Positions 11,139-22,990 of a stretch of DNA of 64,000 nucleotides are shown here, in pieces (position 1 is the first letter of the stretch; each line of letters opens with the position of its first letter). Both the position numbers and the translations under genes were made by a program. The notes beneath the pieces are model-generated. The model searched no databases. It was not told the origin of the DNA and saw only the letters and a list, made by a program, of their open reading frames with translations. Source of the DNA: Locusta migratoria (taxonomy: Eukaryota; Arthropoda; Insecta; Orthoptera; Acrididae); assembly GCA_026315105.1 (NCBI GenBank), contig CM048744.1, forward strand, positions 367,743,159 through 367,807,158. The letters are read 5' to 3'.

Positions 11139-11484
11139 TCAGCTGCATGCCACAGTTTGGCGGTGGCCATTCATCCTAACGGACAGCTGGTACATCGTCA
11201 TACCAATATGAAACACTATGTAATGATTGCAGCAGAGTTGGTATATCATATGGCTGCTTTCACTGGTGGTCCGACCTGTTGGGTTAGGATAAGCCTGTGA
11301 TGGGACTAGAATAAGAGGCGCTGGGTGGATGGATTGGGCACATTTTGCATCGGGGTCTTCCACAGGTATATGATCCCTGTGGTAAGGGGATGGGGTTGAG
11401 AGTGGCATAGGCATCGACTAGGATGTTATGGAGCTTGGGTGGGCGATGGAACACCACTTTAACGTTTGCTAAATACGCCACCAC
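11139..11484 (-). pseudogene. Penelope-like element, GIY-YIG-region fragment
   Basis: Two overlapping minus-strand frames give PKLHNILVDA, then YTCGRPRCKMCP, then SHMIYQLCCNHYIVFHIGMT and LSVRMNGHRQTV. This is the CGRPRCK.CP zinc-type cluster followed by a degraded GIY-YIG nuclease start as found in Penelope-like retroelements. A frameshift separates the parts. Confidence 0.6.
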
Positions 11485-11834
11485 TCTAAATTAAGACAAC
11501 ACAATGAGCGAGACACACAAAACTGAGCAACTTGATTAATTTATATGATAGATCAATTTAATGTCTCATTCAGATGGACCCCAAGGAATTACATGTAGTG
11601 AGTGTTTCATTTGGAGTAGGAGCAATAATGTATTTTCCTAGTAATAGTAGTAGGTATATTATTATTCTTTCACGTGTGGTTCACATATGAAATAATTTGC
11701 ATTAAAAGCATTCTTACACCATGAAAAATAAAGTTTGAATTAATGAATGTACTGTGGTACATTTATACCACAGGTATCTAGACTCAAAGAGTACTGAACA
11801 ATGAAAATATATACGTAAAGATTGAACGTTAGTT

Positions 11835-12010
11835 TACTAATGGAAAGTCCAGGTTGGAATTAACAAAAGAAAAGAAAAGACACACACTTACAACACTTCA
11901 GCTATAGGCCATGGCCTCCTTCAGAAAATAGAACATTCACACAATCACACAGGCACACAACACAGTCACACAACTGTCATCTCCGGCTGTCGCACTCCGG
12001 ACCGGACTGA
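11835..12010. repeat. Dispersed repeat (AAAGTCCAGGTTGGAATTAA type)
   Basis: The text resembles 10640-10740 (GGCCATGGC, CAGAAAAAG, ACACTCAC-rich). It is probably part of the same repeat family. Confidence 0.4.
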
Positions 12011-12179
12011 TGGACCAAAACTTGTGTAACACTTTTGCACTTAGCTATTCTTGATGTGAAAGGCAATGTATTGTAAAATTGTGGGAAGTCCAGCTTTTCA
12101 TATGCCCTACAAAACCTATCCCTTCTGACAACATTCCAGAGGCCCCACAGTTGCAATGTAATGCAGTGCTGTGCAAATG

Positions 12180-13460
12180 GATGATAGAGTAACTGTCATC
12201 CCCGTTGTAGAGAGACAGCTGCAAGAGTTAAAAAACACATTGCCAGCTCCTCATGGAATCCCAATTCGGTTTTACAAAGAGTACTCTAAGAAACTGACCG
12301 TTATTTAGTTTGCATTTTTCGCAAATCTTTGACCTGCACATAGTCCCAAGCAGTTGGGAAAAAGAGCAGGTGACTCACATTGATAAGAAAGGTAAAAGAA
12401 TGGACCCACATAATTACAGACCAAGAGCATTTACATAAATTAGTGGTAGAATTCTTGAACATATTCTCAATTTGAATGTAGTAAATTTCCTTGAGGCAGA
12501 TAAACTTCCTTCTTGTCCACATACCAGCATGGCTTTAGAAACCATTGCAAATGTGAAACTCAGTTTGTCTTTTTCTCAAATGAAAAATTGCGAGCAATGT
12601 ACAAAGGGCACCATGCAGACTGCACATTTTTCAATTTCTGAAAGGCATTTGACACAGTGCATACTGCTAACAAAGATATGTGCAAATGGTATAGGTTCCC
12701 AGATATGTGAGTGGGTCAAAGATTTCTTAAATAATGAATCCCAATACACTGTTTCGAAGGCAAGTGTTCATCAGAGACACAAGTGTTAGGTGTGCCCCAG
12801 TGAAGTAGGTTAGGACTGTTATTATTATAGGTCTACATAAATGCTGTGACTGACAGAGTGACTAGCAATCTGTGGTTGTTTGCTGATGATGCTGTACAGG
12901 AAGGAGTCATCATTGAATCTCAGTAGTAGGAAACAGAATGACAAAATTTCTAGTCAATGTAAGGAATGGTAGCCAGTTCTACAAGTAGAAAAATATAATG
13001 TGACGCAGACGAGTAGGAAAACTAATCCCATAATCTTCTAATACATCATTAGTAGTGTGGTGCTCGACACAATTGTGATGATTCAATTTCTAGCAATAAT
13101 GCTGCAGAGCGATATGAAATGGAATGAGCATGTAAGCATAGTTATTGGAAAGGCAGATGGTCAACATCGGTTTATTGGGGAATTTTAGAATCATGTGGTT
13201 TATCTATATAGGAGACTGCATACAAAACACTTCTGCGACCCTGTCTTGAGTATTATTCAAGTGTTTAAGTTCCTACTAGATTGGTTTAAAGTAAGACAAA
13301 AAGCAATTCAAAAGTGGGACTCAAATGAAAATCACTGTAGGAAAGACAATGTTGTTTTCGAGAAATACTTTGAGAAAATTTAGAAGTGCTGGAATTTGAG
13401 GCTGACTGGAAGTGATTCTACTGTCGTCAACTTCCTGCAAAAAACACAAAAATAAGAGAA
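12180..13460 (+). pseudogene. LINE family A relic, reverse transcriptase
   Basis: Frame-shifted pieces follow the better copy at 21225-22990: 'W..AQVTPVYKKG'-like text, an 'LSSNIVNFLE'-like block, and AKICANGIGSQICEWVKDFL-like text. Many stops. Confidence 0.75.
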
Positions 13461-13497
13461 AGTAGGGCCCGTACAGAGGGAGTGGTGGTGGTGGTGG

Positions 13498-13498
<1 letters not shown>

Positions 13499-13533
<35 letters not shown>

Positions 13534-13552
13534 TTTTTTTTTTTTTTTTTTT
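13499..13552. repeat. (GT)n followed by poly-T (19)
   Basis: 13499-13533 is GT repeat and 13534-13552 poly-T, ahead of the 3' side of the next LINE. Confidence 0.95.
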
Positions 13553-13918
13553 AAGGGGGCTTTAACGACTGGGCTATCAGACCCCTGTTCCCAGCTAAGA
13601 GGTCACAGTATTTCATTTACGGTTAAAAATAAGCACTCCGCAACCAGTACACAAGATGTACAGGAAGACAATGTGGGCAAAAATTACAACATAAAAAGAA
13701 AAAAGGAAACCATAATAGAAGTGGATCAAATAATCAACTATGCTAAAAATCACAGCAGAGGATTTTGGCTGGCTGAGCACGAGGATAATAATGGATGAGC
13801 CAGCCATTCTGCAGATACTAAAACTGCCAGTCAGAAATAGGACTGACAAAACAAAAGTAACAACAGATTAAAACTTTAAGTGCTGTATGCCTGGAAGAAC
13901 AGGCATACAGGCTCACCA

Positions 13919-14170
13919 TTAAATCTTATTATAAAAACCAGCTGCGCGAATAAAACCTAAAACACAGTCAGCCATAGAGGCGTCGTCAGCTAAAATCAAA
14001 GGAAGCGCAGAAGGCAGGGTAAAATCAGCACGTTCATTCCCTGAAATGTCGATGTGGCCCGGGGTCCAGATGAAAGCCACAGAACAGCCAGACTTGCCAA
14101 GACTGAACACAGTGTCTTGGATGGATTGCACCAAATGGTGTTTGGGGAAACACCAGTCTAGAGTGTGCAT
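13919..14170 (-). pseudogene. LINE RNase H C-terminal part
   Basis: SVAFIWTPGHIDISGNERAD is the last conserved block of a retroelement RNase H. The upstream part continues in other frames (SYVICNDSLSGM). Confidence 0.8.
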
Positions 14171-14710
14171 GCCACTCAGGGAGTCATTGCAGATGACATA
14201 TGACTTCCTGGGCCACGCACGGACGAACTGGCTGTGTATGCGGTCTGGTCCCGGAGAGGTATCGGGGCATGCAGTGAGAGCAGTGTATAACTCCTACTCC
14301 GTAAACGAAGCTTTGTACAGTTCTGGGCAGCGAGTGTGGAAAGATAAAGGGTTTCGCTCTATCCGTTGTTTAATGGAGCAGAAGCATGCACTATAATTTG
14401 CTGTTGCGCAGCAAAGCGCATAATGCCATGCACACAGCAATAACAGCTGGGTCAGTAGCGAGAGTGCCATTGACGGTCAGAAACGGGATTCCGCCAGTGA
14501 GCGGTAGCCGAAGATGCGCCGTACCTAAGGCCAAACGCGAGAAGGGGAGGCACGCGAGCCTATGGAGGCAAAGTACCGCTCCCAGTAGTCCTGTTTACTT
14601 TGCCGGATGAGTCGTCGAGCTCGGGCTTTAAAGGCTATCAGATTTTCGATAGTGGGGCGGCGCGGTGGCATTGCAATGCTCGCCGACGGTCCCGGATGGC
14701 CTCAGCAATC

Positions 14711-15406
14711 TCAGGCGTCCACCAAGGCACGACCTTGCGCCAAGGTGAGCCAGTGGTGATCGTAAGGGTCTCCTCTGCAGCTGAGACTATAGCAGCAATG
14801 ACCTGTTGGACTGCTGTACCAATATGAGGTGGTAGTGGAACAGAAACCACAGCAACTGAGGTGTAACCTCAACAGTCTGCCCGACACTGACACCATCGGG
14901 ATGGGTAGCCTGCAGCTGCGAAGTGCTGGATCAATGTCTCTACCACGTCCCGAGGGCTGGGTACCACCCCAGAGGGGGTGGTGGGTGTTGAAATCCCCCA
15001 GAAGGATAAATGGTGGGGGTAGTTGCGTGACCAAGGCAGTGAGGTCAGCAAGGGTCACAACTTCATCTGGCAGCATGTATAGAGAGCAGACGGTTATGTC
15101 CTGCAGTGTTCTGATTCTTAGAGCCACTGCCTCCAGAGCCATACTGAGAGGCACGGCAGCACTAGAAACAGTGGCGAGGACATAAATGCAGACACCGCCA
15201 GATACCCTGTCGTAGTCAGTGCAGTTGTTGTAGTAGCCCTGATAGCCTCGAAGGGCTGGGATCTGCTGAATAGGAATCCATGTTTCCTGTAGGGCTGCAT
15301 AAAAATCAGGATAGCGGCACAATAATTGCTGCAGCTTGGGTAGGTCGTGGAAAAAAACACCACAGTTCCACAGTAAGATCATGTTACTTCTTGATTGCTG
15401 AAACAT
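14711..15406 (-). pseudogene. LINE ORF2 endonuclease (EEP) domain
   Basis: Longest intact frame of the element (231 codons). Blocks: LQETWIPI (catalytic Glu), an SGGVCIYV strand, and ILLGDFNTHHPLWGG (the GDFN.HH block). A Mg-dependent apurinic-type endonuclease that would nick target DNA; the frame then shifts. Confidence 0.85.
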
Positions 15407-17235
15407 GACAATATTGAGGGTGCTATTGGTTCTAAGGAATTGCCTGTTGTCGCTGATGGCGGAGGCTGGGCCTCTACATCCATTGCCTCCAAAGTCTTGG
15501 TGATAGCCAAGTCCTCCGGCGAGGCGAGGAGTTCCACCACATCCTCAGACGCATATGTATGTGGTGGTGGTGGTGGCATGTTTTCCACCTTGGAATCCGT
15601 TTTCTTAGCAGCCTTTGCTTTTTCTTCTCTTGCTCCTTGTTTAGGTTTCTCTTGCTGGGAGAGCTTTGGGGCCTTGGCCTCGGGGACTAAAGAGGGCCTT
15701 GAAGCCCTACGACCATGACCAGAAGTCCATGGCTGTGTCAGTCACTTACTGGTACCCACTTTGTCAGTGAGAGAAACCATGGTAGGAAGAGAGACTGCTG
15801 CTGCTTCTCCGGCTGGGTATTGGGGACTGGAGTCCCCAACAGTTGGGGAGCAGAAGAAGGGCCCCCAACCGTCAAGGGGGCAGTTTGATATTGATGGCCC
15901 GCAGGGCCCACGGAAGGTAGTGATACATGGGAGACTGACGTCCCCATAGTAAGCGGAGACGACGCAATGGAGCAAAGGATGACAACATCCGTTTGGGATG
16001 AAGGTGCTCATATTTTCTTCTGGCCTTTGAGTAAGTTAATCTTTCCAGGGTTTTGAATTCCATGATCTTCCTTTCTTTGTGGAGCACACTACAGGTCGAC
16101 GAGCAAGGTGAATGTTGCAGCCCACAATTCACACACACAGGAGGTGGTGTACACGGAGCGTACAGGTGTGATGGACACCCGCAGTGTCTGCATGTGGGAC
16201 TGGAAGTGCATCGGGAGGACATATATCCCTATCTTCCAGCACCGAAAACATTGCATAGGGGGAGGGATGTACGGTTTTACATTACACCGGTATATCATAA
16301 TCTTGACCTTCTCAGGCAGTATGTCGCCTTCAAAGGCCAAGATAAATGCTCCAGTGGCAATCCTGCAATCTTTCAATCCCTTGTAGATGCGCCATACGAA
16401 GTGAACACCCCGTCACTCTAAGTCGGCGCACAATTCGTCATCAGTCTGTGACAGGAGATCACGGTGGAATATTAAACCCTGGATCATGTTGAGCGTCTTA
16501 TGCGGCGTGATACTTTCGGCGACATCACCCAGCTTGTTGCAGGCGAGTAAATCCTTTGACTATGCAGGGGATGCAGATTGTATTAGGACAGACCCACTTC
16601 TCATTTTAGAGAAAGATGCCACTTCATCAAACTTATTTTCAATCGTGTCAACAAAGAATTGTTGTTTAGTGTTTGTGAAAGATTCCCCATCAGCCCGTGT
16701 ACAGGCTAGGTACTTGGGCGAGTAAGGCTCAGATCAGTAGAGGGCCCGATGTTCCTCCCATGGTGTGGCCAGGGAAAGGAATGATCGGGGTTCATAATGT
16801 GCACCATTAAATTCATTTCTTCCTCTCTTAGAGACGGCATTTTTGTGACCGCCATGCTATTAATAGGTAGTTTCATTTCCATCCCACAAGCAGCTAGGGA
16901 AATAAGGTTCACCCAAGCAGAGCCCCACCTTGCCTGGGTAAGCTTTATACAACTGAGGTGCGGCAGGTTCCTCAGAGGTTGCTCACTAGCAACTGTTCAA
17001 CCATAACTACCATGCATCTCCTCGGCACATAGCACACCTTGAGATTGAGGGTTAAGCCAAGCTCTCCGAGCTCTGAAACGTACAACGTTCCACCGTTGTG
17101 CCGAATGATGGTCGTTGTAGCACACACAGAACTTACGGTGTAACGGACTGTTGGCGCGACACAACCCACAACTCAGGACCCTAGGTTCGCCAAGCCCGTA
17201 CTCAGCAAATCAATGCTGAGCCCCTGAGGGGAGAG

Positions 17236-18950
17236 GGAGTGGAACAGATAAGAAAATGACTATTGGCGGTAAGATGTACCCTCCACCATGCACCTTATGG
17301 TGCATTGTGGAGAGAGTGTGTGTACATTAGGTGTAGATGCAGACGATGTCAAAACTGGTTGTGGGAAAATAAGCAAAACTAAGGTTACCAAAAAAGCAAG
17401 ACTTAGGTTCGTCCATCTCTCGTTAATCTTCTCTTAAACGAAAAGATGAGTTTAACATCCAGTTAAATGTGCTCGTTAAGTGCATTACGTTTGTCATTGC
17501 CAGATACACCTCTCATTTGCTAACCTGGAGAAAACAAGAAGGTATGATATATTTCGACTATGATGGCAATAGAAACAAATGAAAATGCGTCTGAATAAAC
17601 AGCTGTTGGGCATATTTGACTGTCAGGGAAGAGGTTAGCAGACAGTTGTTATTTGGCACTATGGAAAACAAATATGAAAGTAGCTCGAATTTTACAAGAA
17701 GTTAGTGCAAGAGTCTTGGAATAGAGAAATATAAGGAAACATTAGAATGTAAAAAACAATACTACGACATGAAAGGAAAAGGAAGCGACATGTTCACGTG
17801 TGGCAAATGAATTCAATGCTGTCCATGAAACATGTAGAACAGCAAAAGTGCTTGGAGCCCAGTACAATAACATACTGCCAAGTGCGTAGTACCTTAGTGC
17901 AAGCAATAACTTGCATATAGGCGAAAGTGCACTTTCCTATAGATCGGAGGAAGAAATCACATTTTAGGCCTTACAATACATGCAACAAGCATGAGTAAAT
18001 ACTTTATTAGTAAGCTTTCAAACATGAAAAACGTATTCTATTACGACATATAACTTACAAAATACATCTGTTTAACTCTTCAGAAGTTCGTGGAGTTTTT
18101 CATGCAGTGTTTCCAAAGTGGCTTTTCGAAAACGAAATAGCATAACAAATTCTGCATCATCCCACATTCAATATGATTTGGACAAACATAAATACTTCTA
18201 GGATGCCTTATAGATATAGGTTGACCTCTAGATCCTCCAAAATATTGACATTGTCTTCGTTGTCAACCAAATCTCTTATTCCAGCCATTTTCATCATACC
18301 GATTCTCACCTAAATAGTCATTCATTACCCCTAAGTTTGTATTTTGATATCGCAAAAATAATTTTAAGGATACCGGTATGTTGCGTATCTGCAATACATC
18401 AAACTCATCTAATCGCTACTGACATGGATGGGGATGAGAAATATGATACAATTTTCCAATAAAGCTGCTTTCCACACTAGTTTTTCATATATGTAGTGCT
18501 TCTGTTATTTTGTTTGATAAATCCGTCTTTATCACGTGAATATATTGCAGTATTTTAGCACTTTGGAATCATGCCATTTTTATACAGATTCTCACTTAAC
18601 TGGCTGTTAGCCATGTAACGAGCAGAATTTTACTCATTAACTTAACGACCAGTTTGAGGTCTTTTAATATCAGGTGAATACATAAGGAAACATTGATAGA
18701 TGCAATTGTCCACTAACTACAAGTTAAATTCTTAACTGGAACTTAATGAGACATTGTGAAACTGGCTCTTAAAGTGTGGTAAGCTGAGTGTCGTAGACAG
18801 CAAGTGGCGGGGGGGGGGGGGGGGTATCCAGTGTTGTGAAGTCTACTACTGAGAGTTGACTCCCCAAAGTTCCTATATGTAAGAGGCGGCATTGTACACA
18901 GCAAGGGAACAGTGTCCAGAGGTGCCCAGGTTTTGCTTATTGTAAAATGC
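17236..18950. other. No recognised gene
   Basis: AT-rich; includes a run of 16 G at 18809-18824. A stretch near 17290-17345 (TGCACCTTATGGTGCATTG) faintly resembles a LINE 3' tail. Confidence 0.4.
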
Positions 18951-18954
18951 TAAT

Positions 18955-19130
18955 GGAACCGGAGTATGCGCTTCCTTGGCCAATGCATATCTGCGAGCCA
19001 TTGGCAGTCCATCTTAGACCCGCTCTGAAAAAAGTGCTGCTACCATATGCATGCGGAATAACTTCTCATACAACATAGCCTTTACAAAATGCCAAATCTT
19101 TCCGACAATACCAGTTAGACAAAGTAATTA
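18955..19130. repeat. Dispersed repeat, also at 31510-31680
   Basis: Shared pieces include CTTGGC, GTCC.TTTTAGA.CC, ACATACGCATGGCAAATAAC-like text and CAAAATG. Divergence is high. Confidence 0.45.
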
Positions 19131-19329
19131 CACGTTTACTCAATGTACATGGTAACTGGAAAATCTCTATTGACTAAAACTGGTCAGCAATGATCAAGGA
19201 ATCAGTGATCATCAATGAATACGGCTGTAAACAGAAATATCATGAAAGGTAGGAAGATGATCTCATTTAGCAAAAGCAAAAAGGGGCAGATATCAGAGTA
19301 CAGTACTTGACTGCTCAATTGGTAGTTTC

Positions 19330-20320
19330 CTCTGACAGTGTTGAGAAACTGTGTTCCGAGTTCAAGTACACTCACTGTGTCCTACGACAAATTGGTAATT
19401 GGATCGAAACCATATATCCAGACACTTATGGGTGTTGAAACAGAAGAAGACACACATAAGTCTGAAATATTGAATATCTTTTTCCAAAGCTGTATCACAG
19501 ATGGAGATTGCTCTGTAGGTCCTCCTCTAAACCATCACACACAAGACAAAATGGCAGATACTGAACAGTATCAGAGGGATAGAAAAGAAACTGAAATCCC
19601 TCAACAAAGTAAATGCCAATGGACTTGATGAGACACAATTCCATTTTAACAGGGAGTATGTGAAGGAACTTGACCCCCTTCTAAGCAGCACTGTACCTAA
19701 GGTATTTAGAAGAGCTAAGTGTTCCTGAGGATTGGAAAAGGTGTAGGTCATTCCCAAATAAAAGGACCATTGATCAGGTGCACAAACTATAGGACTACAT
19801 CCCTGAATGTCACTTACATAAAATATATGGTAGTAGACATAAGAGGCAATCTGAAACATAACGACCATATAAAAATTACATGTGAGTTAGACAGATTCCA
19901 GACATTCATTTCAAAAATTCTCAGGAAGTGTAGAGCATCAAAAAAGGAAGTAGGTTAAAAAATTCTCATTTGATCAGCACTTGAGTATTGCTCATCAGTG
20001 TGAAATCCGTACCAGGTATGGTAAATAGAAGACATGGAGAAGCTCCAACAGAGAGCAGCATACTTCATTACGGACTCATAAGTGGAAAACGTCACTGCGA
20101 TACAGAACATCTCTCTTGCAACATTCGCCTACGTGTATCCTGTGAAGTGACCACAAGGATAAGATCAGAGAGATTAGGGTCCATGTGGAGGCATACAGGC
20201 AATCATTTTTCCTGCAAACCATATGCAACGAATTGGAGGAAGTGACAACGGTACACACAGTATCCTCCACCAAACACTGTGAGGTGGTTTGCGGAGTATG
20301 GATGTAGATGTAGGTGTAAA
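19330..20320 (+). pseudogene. LINE family A relic, 3' half
   Basis: Frame pieces from the pre-RT region (YDKLVIGSKPYIQ), a jump to RNKYLVVDIRGN-like text, and the 3' end with TTRIRSERLGSMWRHTGN. It ends GTATGGATGTAGATGTAGG, the family's 3' tail. The RT middle is deleted. Confidence 0.78.
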
Positions 20321-20339
20321 AACCCAGTTCTCAATGTGT

Positions 20340-20430
20340 GTGTGTTTCTGCACTATCAGGACACACACGCCTACATATCCTGACAAATAACAAGGGGACA
20401 GACAGTAACAACACACCAACACCCTTATAT
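20340..20430. repeat. Dispersed repeat, also at 33755-33830
   Basis: ACACACGCCTACATATCCTG, CAAATAACAAGGGGAC and CCCTTATATA recur in the same order near the mariner element at 33755-33830. Confidence 0.5.
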
Positions 20431-20543
20431 AAGTGATGTCTTGAACTGGGATAAATTTAGGAAATCCTATATTCCTAAACAGTGCAGCAATGTGTAAAGT
20501 TCGGAAAACATCAAAGTTTCTACATGACAACAAAGCAAGCAGG

Positions 20544-20570
20544 AGCAGCAGCAGCAGCAGCAGCAGCAGC
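20544..20570. repeat. (AGC)9 microsatellite
   Basis: Nine AGC units, not in any recognised coding frame. Confidence 0.95.
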
Positions 20571-21016
20571 CATGTAGATCATCAGACAACGTGAGGACAT
20601 CCAGTTAATCTTCAGATTGGCTTAATATAAAAAGGGCAGTTTGCTTTAATATGAAAGGCAGATGTGGGTTATAAACTCTTTCTGTAGTGAGTGATTAATC
20701 TACGCTAGAGACATTCCATGTCAAATCAACACACATTTTTTACATCACCATTTTAGATTTCTCTAAAATTTAGTATACTTATAGTGATACCAATATTATA
20801 GAGGAAAAAATTCCTGGTAGGAAAAATATATATAAAAAGTAGATGTGGTTTACTTACCAGGCAAAATGGCACAGTTACACAGATAAAAAAACCATGAACA
20901 CACAAATGCAGGTTAGGAGAGGGAACAGGAAAGGATGCAGGTTTTAAGTGAGCGGGTGAGGAGTCATTCCAATCCCGGGAGAGGAAAGACTTACCTTGGG
21001 GGGAAAAAGGATAGGT

Positions 21017-21018
<2 letters not shown>

Positions 21019-21074
<56 letters not shown>
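21019..21074. repeat. (AC)n microsatellite in a dispersed repeat
   Basis: 28 AC units. The flanks (20880-21220, e.g. GACTTACCTTGGGGGGAAAA) look like a repeat type recalled from orthopteran genomes. Confidence 0.9.
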
Positions 21075-21075
<1 letters not shown>

Positions 21076-21224
21076 AAGGCAAACACATGTAAAAAGCAAA
21101 GAAGTTGGACAGAGGTGGCAGTTGAGACAGAGGCTCTGTCCAGAGATCAGGAGTGAAGATGTTGAACGGTGAGTGGGAATTTAGAATTAGTGGAGGTAGA
21201 GACCAGGTGGGCAATGAGAGGAAA

Positions 21225-22990
21225 GAGTGTTGCACTTTCGATTCAAAAAAGAACACACAAATGATGACAGGCAAAAGTTAGTAGAGATCCATGCGTCTAT
21301 AAAAATATCGATGCGCGAAGCATACACTAATTACCACAGCCATACCTTACCAAAAGATCTTTCCGAGAAAATGAAAAAATTCTGGTCCTATGTAAAATTG
21401 ATAAGCGGGTCAAAGCCTATGGTCCAGTCACTCTATCATTCCAGGGCAGTAATAGAAGAAAGCAAACGGAAAGCCGAAGTTCTAAATTTAACCTTTTAAG
21501 AAATCTTTCACGCAGGAGGTCCGCACAAATGTACCATCATTTGATCAACGTACTAATTACGAAATGGAGGACATAGTAATAAGTATTTCCGGTGTAGAGA
21601 AGCAGCTGAGAGAGCTAAATACGAAAAAGTCTGCTGGTTCGGTTTTAAAAAGGCTATTCTGCGGCATTGGCCCCCTTCTTAGATTGCATTTATCTCGAAT
21701 CTTCAATTCAGCGCAAAGTTCCTAGTGATTGGAAAAAAGCTCAGGTGACTCCTGTTTATAAGAAAGGAAAGAACTGACCCACACAATTACAAGCCAATAT
21801 CGTTGACATCAGTTTCATGTAGAAGTTTGGAGCATATTCTCAGTTCGAATATAGTAAATTTCCATGAAACGGAAAAACTTCTTTCTATGAAACAGCACGG
21901 GTTTAGGAAACATCGTTCATGTGAAACACAGCTTTCCCTTTTCTCACATGACATCTTGCGAGCCATGGATGAAGGGCAACAGGAGATTGTGTTTTTCTCG
22001 ACTTCTAAAAGGCGTTTAACGTGATGCCACACTGCAGACTGCTAACAAAGATACGAGCTTATGGGATAGGATCACAGATTTGTGACTGGCTGGAAGACTT
22101 CCTAAGTAATAGAATGCAGTACGTTGTTCTCAACGGTGAATGTTCATCAGAGATGAGTGTATCATCAGGCGTGCCCCAGGGGAGTGTGATAGGACCACTA
22201 TTATTTCCTAGGACCACTATTAATTTTTATCTATATAAATGATCTGATGGACAGAGTAACTTGTAATTTGCCGCTGTTTGATGATGCTGTGGTGTATGGG
22301 AGGGTGTCGTCTTTAACTGACTGTAATAGCATACAGGATGACTTAGACAAAACTTCTAGTTGGTGCGAAGAATGGCAGCTAACTCTCAATGTAGAAAAAT
22401 ATAAGGTGATGCGCATGAGTAGGAAAAAATCCCATAATGTTCGAATACAGTATTAGTATTAACCTTCTTGATGCTGTCGTGTTGTTCAAATACCTATGCG
22501 TAACATTGCAGAGTGATATGAAATGGAACGAACATGTAAGGACAGTTGTGAGTAAGGCAGACAGCCAACTTCGGTTTATTGGGAGAATTTTGGGAAGATG
22601 TACTTCATCTGTAAAGGAGACTGCATATAAAACGCTTGCACGAACACACATTGATTATTGCTAAAGTATTTGGGACCCACAGCAGATCAATTTAAAGGAA
22701 GACATAGAAGCAGTTCAGAGGCGTGCAGCTAGGTTTGTTACTGGTAGGTTTGACAAATGCGCGAGTGCCACAGAAATGCTCCGGTAACTCAATTGGGGAT
22801 CGCTGGAGGAAAGACGATGTTCTTTTCGTGAATTTCTGTTGAGGAAATTTAGAGGGCCGGAATTTGAAGCTGAGTGTAGTACGATCTTGCTGCCGCCTAC
22901 TTACATTTCACGTAGTGATCATAAAGACAAGATAAGAGAAATTAGGGTTTATACGGAGGCATATAGGACGATACCAGGATATCGCTAAAA
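21225..22990 (+). pseudogene. LINE family A, longest reverse-transcriptase copy
   Basis: Consecutive frames give FWSYVKLISGSKP, an SCETQLSLFSHDILRAMDEG block, IRAYGIGSQICDWLEDFLSN, VSSGVPQGSVIGPLLF (the RT fingers/palm GxPQG block), a catalytic region reduced to LPLFDDAVVYG (YADD site damaged), SSWCEEWQLTLNVEK and RFIGRILGRC. This is a non-LTR RT of Jockey/CR1 type. Several stops; no endonuclease part. The last bases before 22990 give the IREIRVYTEAYRTIPGYR-like end. Confidence 0.85.

Larger units (their letters stand above)
13900..17235 (-). mobile_element. I-clade-like LINE, RT deleted
   Basis: Minus-strand order: ORF1 with CX2CX4HX4C-type knuckles (about 16390-15400, CRHCGCPSHLYAPC and CVNCGLQHSPC), then an endonuclease (15406-14711), then the pre-RT linker WWTPEIAEAIRDRRRAL (14638-14850), then RNase H text (14170-13919, WTPGHIDISGNERAD). 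The RT between linker and RNase H is absent. A LINE with an RNase H domain suggests the I clade. Confidence 0.82.

Noticed and set aside
20753..21274. 173-codon minus-strand ORF with a long Cys/Val stretch
   Set aside because: Produced by reading the (AC)n repeat and its T-rich flanks; no domain.
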